From assembly GCA_902627055.1 (NCBI GenBank), contig CACOHS010000008.1:1-51231 (forward strand): a stretch of DNA of 51,231 nt, in the 5' to 3' direction. Position 1 is the first letter of the stretch. The number at the start of each line of letters is the position of its first letter. Positions 1 to 9,528 of this stretch are shown one piece after another. The DNA is from an uncultured SAR86 cluster bacterium (GTDB lineage Bacteria; Pseudomonadota; Gammaproteobacteria; Magnimaribacterales; D2472). The notes under the pieces are model-generated. The model did no database searches. It had not been told where the DNA came from and saw only the letters and a program-made list of their open reading frames with translations. The position numbers and the translations under genes are program-made.

Positions 1-1413
1 TACTCCCACAACCAAACAGTCAAAAACATTTGGATGTGCCTTTAGTGCAATCTCAACTTCTTCTGGAAATATTTTTTCACCCCCTGAATTAATTGAGACA
101 CTCCCTCTGCCAAGAAGAGTCATCTGACCATCTTCCTCATATTTTGCCATATCTCCAGGTATTGAATACCTCTCACCATTGACCTCAATAAAAGTTTTTT
201 TAGATTTTTCCTCATCTTTGTAATAGGCTATTGGAACATGACCTTTTCTTGCTAGATAACCAATAGTATCTGTGTCATCTGGTTGAATTATTTCTAGTGT
301 ATCGAGATTTAAAATTTCACTAAAATTTGGTTTAGTGAATTTGGGTCCACCACCAGAATCTTTTAATTTTCCGTCTTTAGTATGAATATTTACACCCGTG
401 GCTCCGGTCTCAGAAGAACCTACTGCGTCAATTAAAAATAAGTTGGGTAGATATTCCAAAATGGTATCTTTGATAGAGGGACTGAAGACAGAAGCTGTAC
501 TTGAGAAAACAAACAATGATGAGAGATCTAAGCCTTTTTTTAATGCGCTAGGAAGGGCATCACAAAGTGGACGTCCCATTGCATCTCCCATGATGGTAAG
601 GTTCATTACTTTCTCTTTAGCAACAATTTCCCAAATATAATCTGCGTCAAATGAAGCTTGGTCATTAATTACTAATTTCCAGCCTGAAAAGAATGAATTA
701 AAAGACTGCCATTGAGCTCCTCCATGCATGAAAGGGGCTAATGCAAGAGCTACGGTTTGATCTTGTAAGCATTTATCTGCGAATGCTTCAGGTGTTGGGT
801 ATCTCTCACCAGTCACAGCATCAATTCCTCCACCAAGAGTCATTAATACGTCCTCCATGCGCCACACAACTCCTTTTGGCATTCCTGTGGTTCCACCTGT
901 ATAAAGTATGTATTGGTCATCACCAGATCGTTCGACCATCAATCTTGATTCACTTTCATTTGCAATCAAGCCCTCGAAATCTAGGTTATTTTCGACAATA
1001 TCGCTACTGTCAGTTCCATCATTTATAGAGACAAAGTCTTTCAATAATGGTAAATCATTTTTAATATTATTGAGTTTTCTAGAAAATTGTTTCTGATAAA
1101 AAATAGCTTCTATATCTGCATTATCAATTAAATACTTTAGTTCTTCTTCAACATACCGATAATTTATATTTATTGGAATTGCACATAGCTTATATGCACC
1201 AAGCATAATTTCTAGCCACTCAATGCAATTAAAAGCATATATCCCAATATGACTTCCTTTTTTTATGCCAAGTTTTTTTAGAGCATTTGCAGCCTTATTG
1301 CTACGAGCATCTAATTCTTTGTAAGTTAACCGAGTAGAACCATAAACAACCGCTTCTCTATCAGGAACTCTATCAACTACTCCCTCAAATATGTCGGCCG
1401 CGTTAAATTCCAT
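1..1413 (-). CDS. Acyl-CoA synthetase, FadD19-like (3' end cut by window edge)
   Basis: ATP-dependent acyl-CoA ligase of the AMP-binding family; 471 codons are open to the left edge, so about 60-70 C-terminal residues are missing. The protein begins MEFNAADIFEGVVDRVPDRE. The adenylate-binding loop reads YTGGTTGMPKGVVWRMEDV (around bases 850-910), the form typical of FadD19-type ligases that activate steroid side-chain or branched acids; near the edge GGEKIFPEEVE is the A8 hinge region. The ATG (1413-1411) shares one base with the stop of the upstream gene (TAATG), so the two are probably translated together. The exact substrate cannot be read from sequence; the FadD19 resemblance is from the loop and N-terminus only. 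Confidence 0.88.
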   Translation of the reverse strand, partial: MEFNAADIFEGVVDRVPDREAVVYGSTRLTYKELDARSNKAANALKKLGIKKGSHIGIYAFNCIEWLEIMLGAYKLCAIPININYRYVEEELKYLIDNADIEAIFYQKQFSRKLNNIKNDLPLLKDFVSINDGTDSSDIVENNLDFEGLIANESESRLMVERSGDDQYILYTGGTTGMPKGVVWRMEDVLMTLGGGIDAVTGERYPTPEAFADKCLQDQTVALALAPFMHGGAQWQSFNSFFSGWKLVINDQASFDADYIWEIVAKEKVMNLTIMGDAMGRPLCDALPSALKKGLDLSSLFVFSSTASVFSPSIKDTILEYLPNLFLIDAVGSSETGATGVNIHTKDGKLKDSGGGPKFTKPNFSEILNLDTLEIIQPDDTDTIGYLARKGHVPIAYYKDEEKSKKTFIEVNGERYSIPGDMAKYEEDGQMTLLGRGSVSINSGGEKIFPEEVEIALKAHPNVFDCLVVGV

Positions 1414-2987
1414 TAGACTTGTGTTGATTGATTTTCCCAGTAAGGATCTCTAAGTCTTCTTTTATACAACTTACCGTTTTCATCTCTTGGTAGTTTTTCG
1501 ATAAAATCTATACTTCTAGGTAATTTCATTTTTGCAAGATTTTCTTGAGCAAAACTCATCAACTCTCCAAGCAGCTCATCTGAGGATTTATGATCTGAAT
1601 TTAGCTCTATAACTGCTTTTACCTCTTCACCCCATTCTTCATTAGGTATTCCAAAAACAGCCACGTCAGCGACTGCAGGATGCATTAAAAATGTACTTTC
1701 AATTTCTGCAGGATAGATATTTGCTCCTCCAGAAATTATCATATCTATTTTTCTATCGCACAAAAATAAATAACCTTCATCATTTAAATACCCTATGTCA
1801 CCTACAGTAAAATAAACTTGTTCATCAATAACTAGTCTTTCTTTTTTAGTTTTTTCTTGATCTCCTTTATATTCAAATTTAGTGGCTTCACCTAATTTCA
1901 TATAGACTGTACCTTGATTATCAGTATCCGCTTCACTTCCGTCATCATTGATAATTTTTATTTCAGCTCCCGGCCAAGCTTTACCAACAGTGCCAGGAAA
2001 TTTTGACCAAGATTCTGCGTCTACAACTGTGCCACCGCCCTCAGTTGCTGCATAATATTCCCAGATAGAATTTCCCCACCATTCGATCATTGCTTGTTTC
2101 GTGTGAATAGGACAAGGCGCAGCCGCATGAATCATTGCCCTGGTTGAGGAGCAGTCATATTTATTTTTAATTGCATCAGGAAGCTGTAGCAATCTATGAA
2201 ATTGAGTTGGAACCATATGACTGGTAGTAACTTTATATTTATCAATTAAATAGAGCATTTGCTCAGCATTGAATTTTTCCATTAAAACCACTGAATGCCC
2301 ATAATGCAAAGCTGCTGAGGAATGAACCAGTACAGCAGTGTGATATAAAGGAGAACCTACAATATGTACATTATCTTCCTTGGGTTGAATTTCAAAAAAG
2401 CTTAAAATCATTGCAAACATACTTAAAATATCATCAGGATCACCTGGAACCAAAGCTCTCTTGACTCCTTTAGGTTTCCCAGTTGTGCCAGAAGTGTAAT
2501 TCATTACTTGACCGGCAGTTCTATCAACTGGATTGCTTGTTGGATGCGGAGCAACAAAATCATCTAAATGAATAAATCCATCCATATCTGTAGTACTTAT
2601 AGAACCTTCTCTAGGAAAATCAATTGCCGCAACTGCTTTTTTACATGCTTCCTCCATTGCTGGCACTTCACCTGAGGCAATAAAGGCCTTTGCCCCTGAA
2701 TCTTCAAGTATATAAGCTATTTCTGGTCCAGCTAAATGCCAATTTATTGGCACCATATAAAATCCAGACTGAGCGCACGCAAGATATGCTATGTAGTACT
2801 CAACAGAATTTGGTAAAACTGTTGCAACTACATCGCCAGTTTCCACTCCAAAATCTTTTAATGCATGCGTTAACTGATTGGTTTTAGCTAACAGTTCTCC
2901 TCTTGTCCAAATTTTTTCGGATGGCTCAACAATAGCAATTTCATCTGGTTGAGCATTAGCAAATCTATAAAAACCGAGATCACTCAT
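1413..2987 (-). CDS. Acyl-CoA synthetase (AMP-binding, FadD4-like)
   Basis: A complete 524-residue acyl-CoA ligase. Visible core motifs: adenylate loop NYTSGTTGKPKGVKR (about residues 163-177), EYYAATEGGGT (about 310-320), the GDIGYLNDEGYLFLCDRK hinge region followed by GGANIYPAEIE, and NGKLYKRRLRD near the C-terminus, which carries the acyl-adenylation lysine. It first makes acyl-AMP and then the CoA thioester of a carboxylic acid. No signal peptide, so cytosolic. It is the first gene of a minus-strand pair with a second ligase from a different subfamily, suggesting catabolism of one complex lipid or terpenoid-like acid. Substrate unknown. Confidence 0.9.
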   Translation of the reverse strand: MSDLGFYRFANAQPDEIAIVEPSEKIWTRGELLAKTNQLTHALKDFGVETGDVVATVLPNSVEYYIAYLACAQSGFYMVPINWHLAGPEIAYILEDSGAKAFIASGEVPAMEEACKKAVAAIDFPREGSISTTDMDGFIHLDDFVAPHPTSNPVDRTAGQVMNYTSGTTGKPKGVKRALVPGDPDDILSMFAMILSFFEIQPKEDNVHIVGSPLYHTAVLVHSSAALHYGHSVVLMEKFNAEQMLYLIDKYKVTTSHMVPTQFHRLLQLPDAIKNKYDCSSTRAMIHAAAPCPIHTKQAMIEWWGNSIWEYYAATEGGGTVVDAESWSKFPGTVGKAWPGAEIKIINDDGSEADTDNQGTVYMKLGEATKFEYKGDQEKTKKERLVIDEQVYFTVGDIGYLNDEGYLFLCDRKIDMIISGGANIYPAEIESTFLMHPAVADVAVFGIPNEEWGEEVKAVIELNSDHKSSDELLGELMSFAQENLAKMKLPRSIDFIEKLPRDENGKLYKRRLRDPYWENQSTQV

Positions 2988-3088
2988 ATTTTTTTTCCAA
3001 TTTATTTATTTCTTATAAATAATTCTAACTTTGGTTAACCATTAATGTAACCTAAAAATTAAATTTTCTATGTAATAATAACGCCCAA

Positions 3089-3811
3089 ATGGATTCCCTC
3101 TTATCAAATTTAAATCAAGAAACTTTATGGCTTTTAGTTGTTCTTTACGATTTGTCATTAGCAATCTTTCTTTACAGATTTTTTGGAAAATATGGTCTGT
3201 ATTGCGCTGTAATACTTGGAATAGTGCTTGGAAACTTGCAAGGCGGGAAGGTAAGCGAATTCACTATTTTAGGTATGCAGTTTAATGTAAGCATGGGAGC
3301 CATTTTATATTCAGGCATATACTTTGCTACCGATCTCCTTAATGAAAAATTTGGAAAAGATGAAGCTAATAGAGCAGTCATGCTTGGATTTGTGGCAAAC
3401 ATTGCTGTCATGCTAACACTGGTTCTAAGCACTAAGTTCTTACCATCAGAATTAACAGGTTCCGCAGCCGAGGTTCATGAGGCTATATCTGTTTTAGCAT
3501 TTTATTCACCAATTTTTATTGTTGGCTCACTGACTGCATATATTGTTAGTCAAAGGTTTGATGTATGGTTTTTTCACTATCTTAAAAATCTTACCAATGG
3601 AAAAAAATTATGGTTAAGAAATAATCTTTCAACTATGGCTTCTCAACTAATTGATACCCTCATCTATCAATTTACATGGGTGCTTGCAACAGATCTAACA
3701 TTTACTCAGGCTTTTGCTATTTCTCTCGCAAAGTATGTTCTAAAAGTTTTTATTGCGCTTATAGATACAGTTTTTATTTATTGGGTAAGAAATTGGGAAA
3801 TTAAAACATAG
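3089..3811 (+). CDS. yhhQ: Queuosine precursor transporter (YhhQ/VUT family)
   Basis: 240-residue inner-membrane protein with about six hydrophobic segments. Family signatures are the stretch IYFATDLLNEKFGKDEANRA (about residues 77-96) and LRNNLSTMASQLIDTLIY (about 176-193), which match the VUT family that imports queuosine precursors (preQ0/preQ1) for tRNA modification. It stands alone, divergent from the acyl-CoA ligases across a 101-base gap; I looked for a preQ1-type leader there and saw none. A streamlined cell may depend on uptake of precursor rather than making it, but this window alone cannot show that. Confidence 0.85.
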   Translation: MDSLLSNLNQETLWLLVVLYDLSLAIFLYRFFGKYGLYCAVILGIVLGNLQGGKVSEFTILGMQFNVSMGAILYSGIYFATDLLNEKFGKDEANRAVMLGFVANIAVMLTLVLSTKFLPSELTGSAAEVHEAISVLAFYSPIFIVGSLTAYIVSQRFDVWFFHYLKNLTNGKKLWLRNNLSTMASQLIDTLIYQFTWVLATDLTFTQAFAISLAKYVLKVFIALIDTVFIYWVRNWEIKT

Positions 3812-3859
3812 CCTTGATAGACACTCTATAGACTATAATGTTAAGAAAATATATTAACC

Positions 3860-4258
3860 ATGGCTAACAAATCTAAAGAAGACTTAAAAAAGGAACTTTC
3901 CAGCGAGTCATACTATGTGACTCAGGAGAGTGGAACGGAGCGACCATTTACTGGAGAATTTTGGGATCATTTTGAAAATGGGACATACACCTGCATATGT
4001 TGTGGAGAAACATTATTTGAATCTGATACTAAATTCGATGCAGGTTGCGGTTGGCCAAGTTTTTATCAAGCCGCTGAGAGTCAAAATATTAAAGAGCTAG
4101 ATGATTATTCTCTCTCAAGAGTAAGAACTGAAATTCGATGCGCAAAGTGTGACGCTCATTTAGGCCATGTATTTACTGACGGACCTCAGCCAACAGGCCT
4201 AAGATACTGTGTAAATTCAGTTGCTTTAGAATTTGAAAAAGAAATTTCTTCTGAATAA
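3860..4258 (+). CDS. msrB: Peptide-methionine (R)-S-oxide reductase MsrB
   Basis: Reduces the R form of methionine sulfoxide in oxidised proteins. The 132-residue chain is the usual length for a stand-alone MsrB. Two CxxC pairs, C45/C48 and C94/C97, form the structural zinc site; the catalytic cysteine is C117 in LRYCVNSVAL; GCGWPSFYQA and HLGHVFTDGP are family hallmarks. No signal peptide, so cytosolic. The stop codon is followed at once by the GTG start of murJ, making it the first gene of a tight run reaching ispH. In many gammaproteobacteria rpsT occupies a place near here instead. Confidence 0.96.
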   Translation: MANKSKEDLKKELSSESYYVTQESGTERPFTGEFWDHFENGTYTCICCGETLFESDTKFDAGCGWPSFYQAAESQNIKELDDYSLSRVRTEIRCAKCDAHLGHVFTDGPQPTGLRYCVNSVALEFEKEISSE

Positions 4259-5806
4259 GTGACAAATAAAACTCTCTCTCAGTCAAATTTTTTTTCTACT
4301 GTAAAAGTGGGTGGATGGACTTTAGTTTCCAGGATCGCTGGCTTAATAAGGGATATATTTACTACAAATCTTCTGGGAGCAAGTTTCTTTCATGATATTT
4401 TTGTCGTTGTACTTAAGATTCCAAATGTTTTTAGAAAATTTTTTGCGGAGGGGGCATTTAGCCAAGCCTTTATTCCAATTTATTCTGAATATATTGGAAA
4501 AAATGATGAAAAAGGAGGACAAGAATTTTTGAATTCTTTGTTGGGGATTTTACTGACAGCTTTATTCATTTTTACGTCATTAGCATTATTATTTGCTCCA
4601 ATTTTCATTTTGATATTTGCCCCTGGTTTCTATTTTGATTCTCAAAAACAAGATTTAGCAGTCAGCCTTCTAAGAATTATGTTTCCATATCTTGCATTGA
4701 TTTCTCTTGTTGCTTTTGCAGCTGGTATTCAGAACTCTCATAATAAATTTTCTATTCCTGCAATAACACCATTAATATTTAACTTGTGTTTAATTGGTTC
4801 GGCTTGGCTAATTGCTCCAAATGTTGAAATACCAGTTATAGCATTAGCTTGGGGAGTATTACTAGCTGGTGTTTTACAACTCATTTTTCAGCTTGCGCCT
4901 CTTGCAGCTATAAAAAAAATACCTTTACCAGAGATTAATTTCAAAAATCCCGGAGTCAAGAAATTTTTTATCTTAATTCTTCCTGCGCTCATTGCTGGAG
5001 GTATAGCTCAGATAAATCTATTAGTAGACACGATATTTGCTTCATTATTAGTTACAGGTAGTCCTACTTGGTTATACGTATCTGATCGCTTGATACAGTT
5101 TCCTATGGGAATTTTTGCTATTGCAATTGGTACAGTTCTTTTGCCTAGTCTCTCAAAAGCACATAGTCAAAAAAATACTGAAAATTTTATTTCACAGCTT
5201 CAATATGCATTTAAATTAATATTTTTTTTAGCCGTTCCTTCAGTCATTGGTCTCACTTTGTTTTCATCTCCGCTTCTTTCAACTATTTTTCAAAGAGGAG
5301 CTTTTTTATGGGTTGACGTTCAACAAGCTAGTTTTAGCTTAATAGGATTTGCTTTTGGATTACCTTTTTTTATGGCAATGAAAGTTTTAGTTCCTGCATT
5401 TTTCTCCCGCCAAAATACCAAAACACCAATGATAGTAGCGATAATAAGTTTATTACTAAACATAGCCCTTAATTACTTGCTAGCATTTTTTTATGGATTT
5501 GGGCATGTAGGATTGGCCATAGCAAGTTCAATTTCAGCCCTTGTAAGCGTTTGTATTCTTACTTTTTTACTTTGGAAGGAGAGTTTGATTTCTTTACAAA
5601 ATGTCCTAAGCTTTTTTACTTTAAAAGTATTTATCGCGAGTTATGCATTAATAGGTTTTTTAGTAATTTTTAATCAATATTTTGATTTTGAAATGTTTTC
5701 AGAATTTCAGCGATTGCTTCACCTTTCAGGAGCTATTATTGGTTCATTATTTATTTATTTTGGAGTAAGTTTTATTTTAGGTATTCGAGCATCAGATTTT
5801 AGATAA
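4259..5806 (+). CDS. murJ: Lipid II flippase MurJ
   Basis: 515-residue integral membrane protein of the MOP superfamily (MviN/MurJ), with about 13-14 hydrophobic segments along its length. It flips lipid II across the inner membrane during peptidoglycan synthesis. Recognisable MurJ segments include SRIAGLIRD near residues 24-32 and KIPNVFRKFFAEGAFSQAF near 57-75. The start is a GTG directly after the msrB TAA with no gap; the stop shares one base with the ribF ATG (TAATG). murJ-ribF-ileS-lspA is a widely conserved gammaproteobacterial order. Confidence 0.95.
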   Translation: MTNKTLSQSNFFSTVKVGGWTLVSRIAGLIRDIFTTNLLGASFFHDIFVVVLKIPNVFRKFFAEGAFSQAFIPIYSEYIGKNDEKGGQEFLNSLLGILLTALFIFTSLALLFAPIFILIFAPGFYFDSQKQDLAVSLLRIMFPYLALISLVAFAAGIQNSHNKFSIPAITPLIFNLCLIGSAWLIAPNVEIPVIALAWGVLLAGVLQLIFQLAPLAAIKKIPLPEINFKNPGVKKFFILILPALIAGGIAQINLLVDTIFASLLVTGSPTWLYVSDRLIQFPMGIFAIAIGTVLLPSLSKAHSQKNTENFISQLQYAFKLIFFLAVPSVIGLTLFSSPLLSTIFQRGAFLWVDVQQASFSLIGFAFGLPFFMAMKVLVPAFFSRQNTKTPMIVAIISLLLNIALNYLLAFFYGFGHVGLAIASSISALVSVCILTFLLWKESLISLQNVLSFFTLKVFIASYALIGFLVIFNQYFDFEMFSEFQRLLHLSGAIIGSLFIYFGVSFILGIRASDFR

Positions 5807-6750
5807 TGTATTTAATAAGAGGAATAGGTAATTTAGAAACTTTTCATAAAAAGTTTCCAAATCAATCAATGAGCGGAACCATTGGTAATTTTGACGGCCT
5901 TCATCTTGGGCATCAAGCAATTCTGAATCAGGTAATTGAAAAAGCTAATGAAAGCTCAAGTGCGTCTTTGGTATTTTTTACAGAGCCTCACGCATCTGAG
6001 TACTTTGCTTCAAAGGATGAAAACTCTGTGCCACCGCCAAGAATTTGTCCTTGGAGAGAAAAAGTTAAACTTTTAAAAAACTTTGGGATTGATTTTGCAT
6101 TCTTTCTTCAATTTAATAAATCCTTAAAAACTATGACTCCAGAAAGCTTTCTTGATGATATTTTGGCACAACTTCACTTAAAGCACTTAATTATTGGAGA
6201 TGACTTTCGTTTTGGCGCTCGAAGGGCTGGCGACTTTGAATTGCTTAAAAATTGGGGAAGAAATTCTGGTACCAATGTTATTGCTCATGAGACAGTTTCT
6301 AATAATGGGGAAAGAATAAGTTCAACTAGAATTAGACAAGCATTACTTAATGATGATTTTGATTTGGCAGAAAAATTGCTTGGGCGACCATACACTTTTT
6401 CTGGAAAAGTTGTCTTTGGTCAAAGACTGGGTAGAACGATAGGTGTACCAACTGCAAACTTGTGGATCCCCAAACAAAGGCTGCCCATTGCAGGTGTTTA
6501 TGCCGTAAAGTGCTTTTTGGCAGGAAAGCCATACAATGGAATAGCCAATATGGGAACAAGACCAACTGTTGATGGATCGAAGCCAGTGCTTGAGATTCAT
6601 ATTTTTAATTTTAATGAAAATATATATGGACAAAGATTGACTGTAGAATTTATAAATAAACTTCGAGAAGAGAAGAAATTTGATAATATTGATTTATTAA
6701 AAGAACAAATTCTACAAGACATATCTCAAGCTAAAAAAATACTGGAATAA
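5806..6750 (+). CDS. ribF: Bifunctional riboflavin kinase / FAD synthetase RibF
   Basis: Makes FMN from riboflavin and then FAD. 314 residues, the normal length. The N-terminal FAD synthetase (adenylyltransferase) half has TIGNFDGLHLGHQAI (about residues 25-39) and RISSTRIRQAL; the C-terminal kinase half has GRTIGVPTANL and GIANMGTRPT, where the PTAN motif binds metal and nucleotide. Starts by a one-base overlap with murJ and ends six bases before ileS. Nothing unusual seen. Confidence 0.96.
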   Translation: MYLIRGIGNLETFHKKFPNQSMSGTIGNFDGLHLGHQAILNQVIEKANESSSASLVFFTEPHASEYFASKDENSVPPPRICPWREKVKLLKNFGIDFAFFLQFNKSLKTMTPESFLDDILAQLHLKHLIIGDDFRFGARRAGDFELLKNWGRNSGTNVIAHETVSNNGERISSTRIRQALLNDDFDLAEKLLGRPYTFSGKVVFGQRLGRTIGVPTANLWIPKQRLPIAGVYAVKCFLAGKPYNGIANMGTRPTVDGSKPVLEIHIFNFNENIYGQRLTVEFINKLREEKKFDNIDLLKEQILQDISQAKKILE

Positions 6751-6756
6751 TTCTCA

Positions 6757-9528
6757 ATGAGTAATGAATATCGGGATACTTTAAATCTCCCCCAAACAGA
6801 TTTATCAATGAAGGCTGGTCTACCAAAAAAAGAGCCAGAAATTCTTGCATTTTGGGACTCAATTAACCTCTATCATAAAATCAGAGAACAAAATCAAGGC
6901 AAAGAGCGCTTCATTCTTCATGATGGGCCTCCATATGCAAATGGAGACATTCATTTAGGCCATGCTGTCAACAAGACGCTCAAGGATATAACAATAAAAT
7001 TTCAAAGCATGCTAGGAAAAGACGCGCCTTATGTTCCAGGCTGGGATTGTCATGGTTTGCCCATTGAATTGAATATTGAAAAAAAGCACGGCAAGACAAG
7101 TGATCTTGTCAGAAATAAGCAATCATTCATTAAAGCTTGTAGGGAATATGCACAGTCCCAGGTCAATAAGCAAAAAAAAGATTTTATTCGCTTAGGTGTT
7201 CTTGGTGATTGGGAGAATCCTTATTTATCACTGAATAAATCTTTTGAAGCAGATACTGTTCGAGCACTTGGAAGAATTATTGCAAATGGCCATCTAGAAA
7301 AAGGTGAGAAACCTGTTCACTTTTGCATGGATTGTGGATCAGCTTTAGCAGAAGCTGAGGTTGAGTACAAAGATAAAAAGTCCCATTCAATTGATGTTAA
7401 ATTTGAAGTAAAACCTGAGTCTATTAAATCTCTTTGCGATGCATTCAAAACAAAAAAAATTAAAGATGCCTTCTTCGTTATATGGACAACAACACCTTGG
7501 ACAATCCCATCCAATGTAGCTGTGTGTATTAATGGAAGCATTGACTACATTCTTGTAAAAAGTGCAAATGAACATTTTGTTATTGCAAAAGATTTGATGG
7601 ATGCATGTTCTGAGCGCTGGAATTTGGAGCTAGAGGTCATTGGATCAGTTCAAGGCAAAGACATAGAAAATATTTCTATGTTTCATCCTCTTTATGATAG
7701 AGAATCAAGATTGCTTCACGCAGACCATGTCACAACTGAGAGTGGGACAGGATGTGTTCATACTGCTCCAGCGCATGGCTTGGATGACTACTTTATCTGT
7801 ATTAAGAATGGCCTAGAGTTTGTAAAGGCTCTAGACAATCGAGGACTTTTTAAAGAGGAGTATGGACCCTTAACTGGACTAAGTACAAAAAAAGGAGATC
7901 CAGTCGTAATAGAGCTATTGAATGAAAAAAATGCTTTGATGGCTAATAATCAATATGATCATTCTTACCCTCATTGCTGGAGACATAAGTCACCAGTAAT
8001 TTTTATGTCAACACCTCAGTGGTTTATTTCAATGAAAAAATCAGGCTTGATTGACGGAGCAGTTAATGCAGTTGGAAATGTAGACTGGGAGCCAAGCTGG
8101 GGGGAGGAAAGAATACTTGCAATGCTTGAAGATCGACCGGATTGGTGCATTTCGAGACAAAGAAATTGGGGAGTTCCAATCCCATTAATTATTCATAACG
8201 AAACTGGTGAAATTCATCCAAAACAAAATCAACTTTTTAATGTTATTGCTGAAATGATTGAAAAGGAAGGTATAGAGGGGTGGGATAATTTAAACCTAGA
8301 TGAATTGATTGATGATCATGAATCTTATTCAAAAGTTCATGACACATTAGATGTTTGGTTTGATTCAGGCGTTACTCATATGTGTGTCTTGGATAGACTT
8401 TATGGCGCAGATGTTGTTGCTGACTTATATTTAGAAGGATCCGATCAACATAGAGGATGGTTTCAGTCTTCGCTTTTAACTGGAATAGCAACGAATGGAA
8501 TGGCACCTTACAGATCAGTTTTAACACATGGATTTGTGGTTGATGAGGAGGGAAGGAAACAATCAAAATCTCTAGGCAATACAATATCTCCTCAAAAAAT
8601 TTGGGATACATTGGGAGCTGATATTCTTCGATTATGGATTGCCTCAACTGATTTTAGAAGCGAAATGGTTGCATCTGATGAAATCTTTAAGAGGGTTTCA
8701 GATCAATACAGAAGAATTAGAAACACCTTTAGATTTTTATTAGGAAACATCAATGACTTTGATGAAAAAAATGATTCTGTAGATCTTAATAATTTACTTG
8801 CTCTTGATAAATGGATTCTATCAGAACTTGTAATATTGCAGGCTGATCTTATAGAGCTTTACAAGTCTTACTCTTTTCATCATGCCATTCAGCGTATTCA
8901 CAATTTTTGCGTCAATCAGCTAGGTGGAATTTATCTTGATATCATCAAAGATAGACAATATACAACTCAACAAGATTCTGAAATAAGACGCTCTGCTCAG
9001 ACGGTTATGTCAATTATTCTTGAGCAGTTAGTTATTCTTGTTTCACCAGTTTTATCATTTACTGCTGAGGAAATTTGGCAAGGCAATAACTTTCTTAAAA
9101 CTAAAGCTAAATCAGTATTTCTTGCTTCTTTAAGTGATCTTGAGAATTTTGAGAGAGATTTATCTAAAGAAAATTGGAGCAGACTAATAGAGATTAAAGA
9201 AGAAGTTAATCAAAGCATTGAAACCTCAAGAAGTCAGGGAGATATTAAGGGCTCATTAGATGCATCAATAAATTTATGTCTCAATTCTGAGGACTTTAAA
9301 CTTGTTAACAAATTTGCTTCAGAAATACACTTCTTTTTCATAGTCTCAGAATGCGTCATTTCAGAAGGTAATACTTTAAAAATTTCTGTCACAAAATCTG
9401 AAGCAGATAAATGTGTAAGATGTTGGCATAGAAATAAATCAGTGGGAGCGAGCAAGGATCATCCCGAGTTATGCCATCGATGTGTGATAAATATAGATGG
9501 TCCTGGAGAGGACAGAAAATTTGCTTAG
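6757..9528 (+). CDS. ileS: Isoleucyl-tRNA synthetase
   Basis: Class I aminoacyl-tRNA synthetase of 923 residues, the bacterial type. PYANGDIHLGHAVNK carries the HIGH signature; the second ATP signature is KQSKSLGN where the family consensus is KMSKS; the editing domain includes FVIWTTTPWTIPSN. A C-terminal zinc finger is present (CVRCWHRN followed by CHRC). The last 32 bases overlap the annotated start of lspA in another frame. ileS-lspA adjacency is typical of gammaproteobacteria. Confidence 0.97.
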   Translation: MSNEYRDTLNLPQTDLSMKAGLPKKEPEILAFWDSINLYHKIREQNQGKERFILHDGPPYANGDIHLGHAVNKTLKDITIKFQSMLGKDAPYVPGWDCHGLPIELNIEKKHGKTSDLVRNKQSFIKACREYAQSQVNKQKKDFIRLGVLGDWENPYLSLNKSFEADTVRALGRIIANGHLEKGEKPVHFCMDCGSALAEAEVEYKDKKSHSIDVKFEVKPESIKSLCDAFKTKKIKDAFFVIWTTTPWTIPSNVAVCINGSIDYILVKSANEHFVIAKDLMDACSERWNLELEVIGSVQGKDIENISMFHPLYDRESRLLHADHVTTESGTGCVHTAPAHGLDDYFICIKNGLEFVKALDNRGLFKEEYGPLTGLSTKKGDPVVIELLNEKNALMANNQYDHSYPHCWRHKSPVIFMSTPQWFISMKKSGLIDGAVNAVGNVDWEPSWGEERILAMLEDRPDWCISRQRNWGVPIPLIIHNETGEIHPKQNQLFNVIAEMIEKEGIEGWDNLNLDELIDDHESYSKVHDTLDVWFDSGVTHMCVLDRLYGADVVADLYLEGSDQHRGWFQSSLLTGIATNGMAPYRSVLTHGFVVDEEGRKQSKSLGNTISPQKIWDTLGADILRLWIASTDFRSEMVASDEIFKRVSDQYRRIRNTFRFLLGNINDFDEKNDSVDLNNLLALDKWILSELVILQADLIELYKSYSFHHAIQRIHNFCVNQLGGIYLDIIKDRQYTTQQDSEIRRSAQTVMSIILEQLVILVSPVLSFTAEEIWQGNNFLKTKAKSVFLASLSDLENFERDLSKENWSRLIEIKEEVNQSIETSRSQGDIKGSLDASINLCLNSEDFKLVNKFASEIHFFFIVSECVISEGNTLKISVTKSEADKCVRCWHRNKSVGASKDHPELCHRCVINIDGPGEDRKFA

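Noticed and set aside
398-1096. Three plus-strand open frames opposite the first acyl-CoA ligase
   Set aside because: The minus-strand ligase is open across the whole region and has family motifs, so these are shadows.
2988-3088. preQ1 riboswitch before the queuosine precursor transporter
   Set aside because: No preQ1-type stem and A-rich tail could be found in the 101-base gap.
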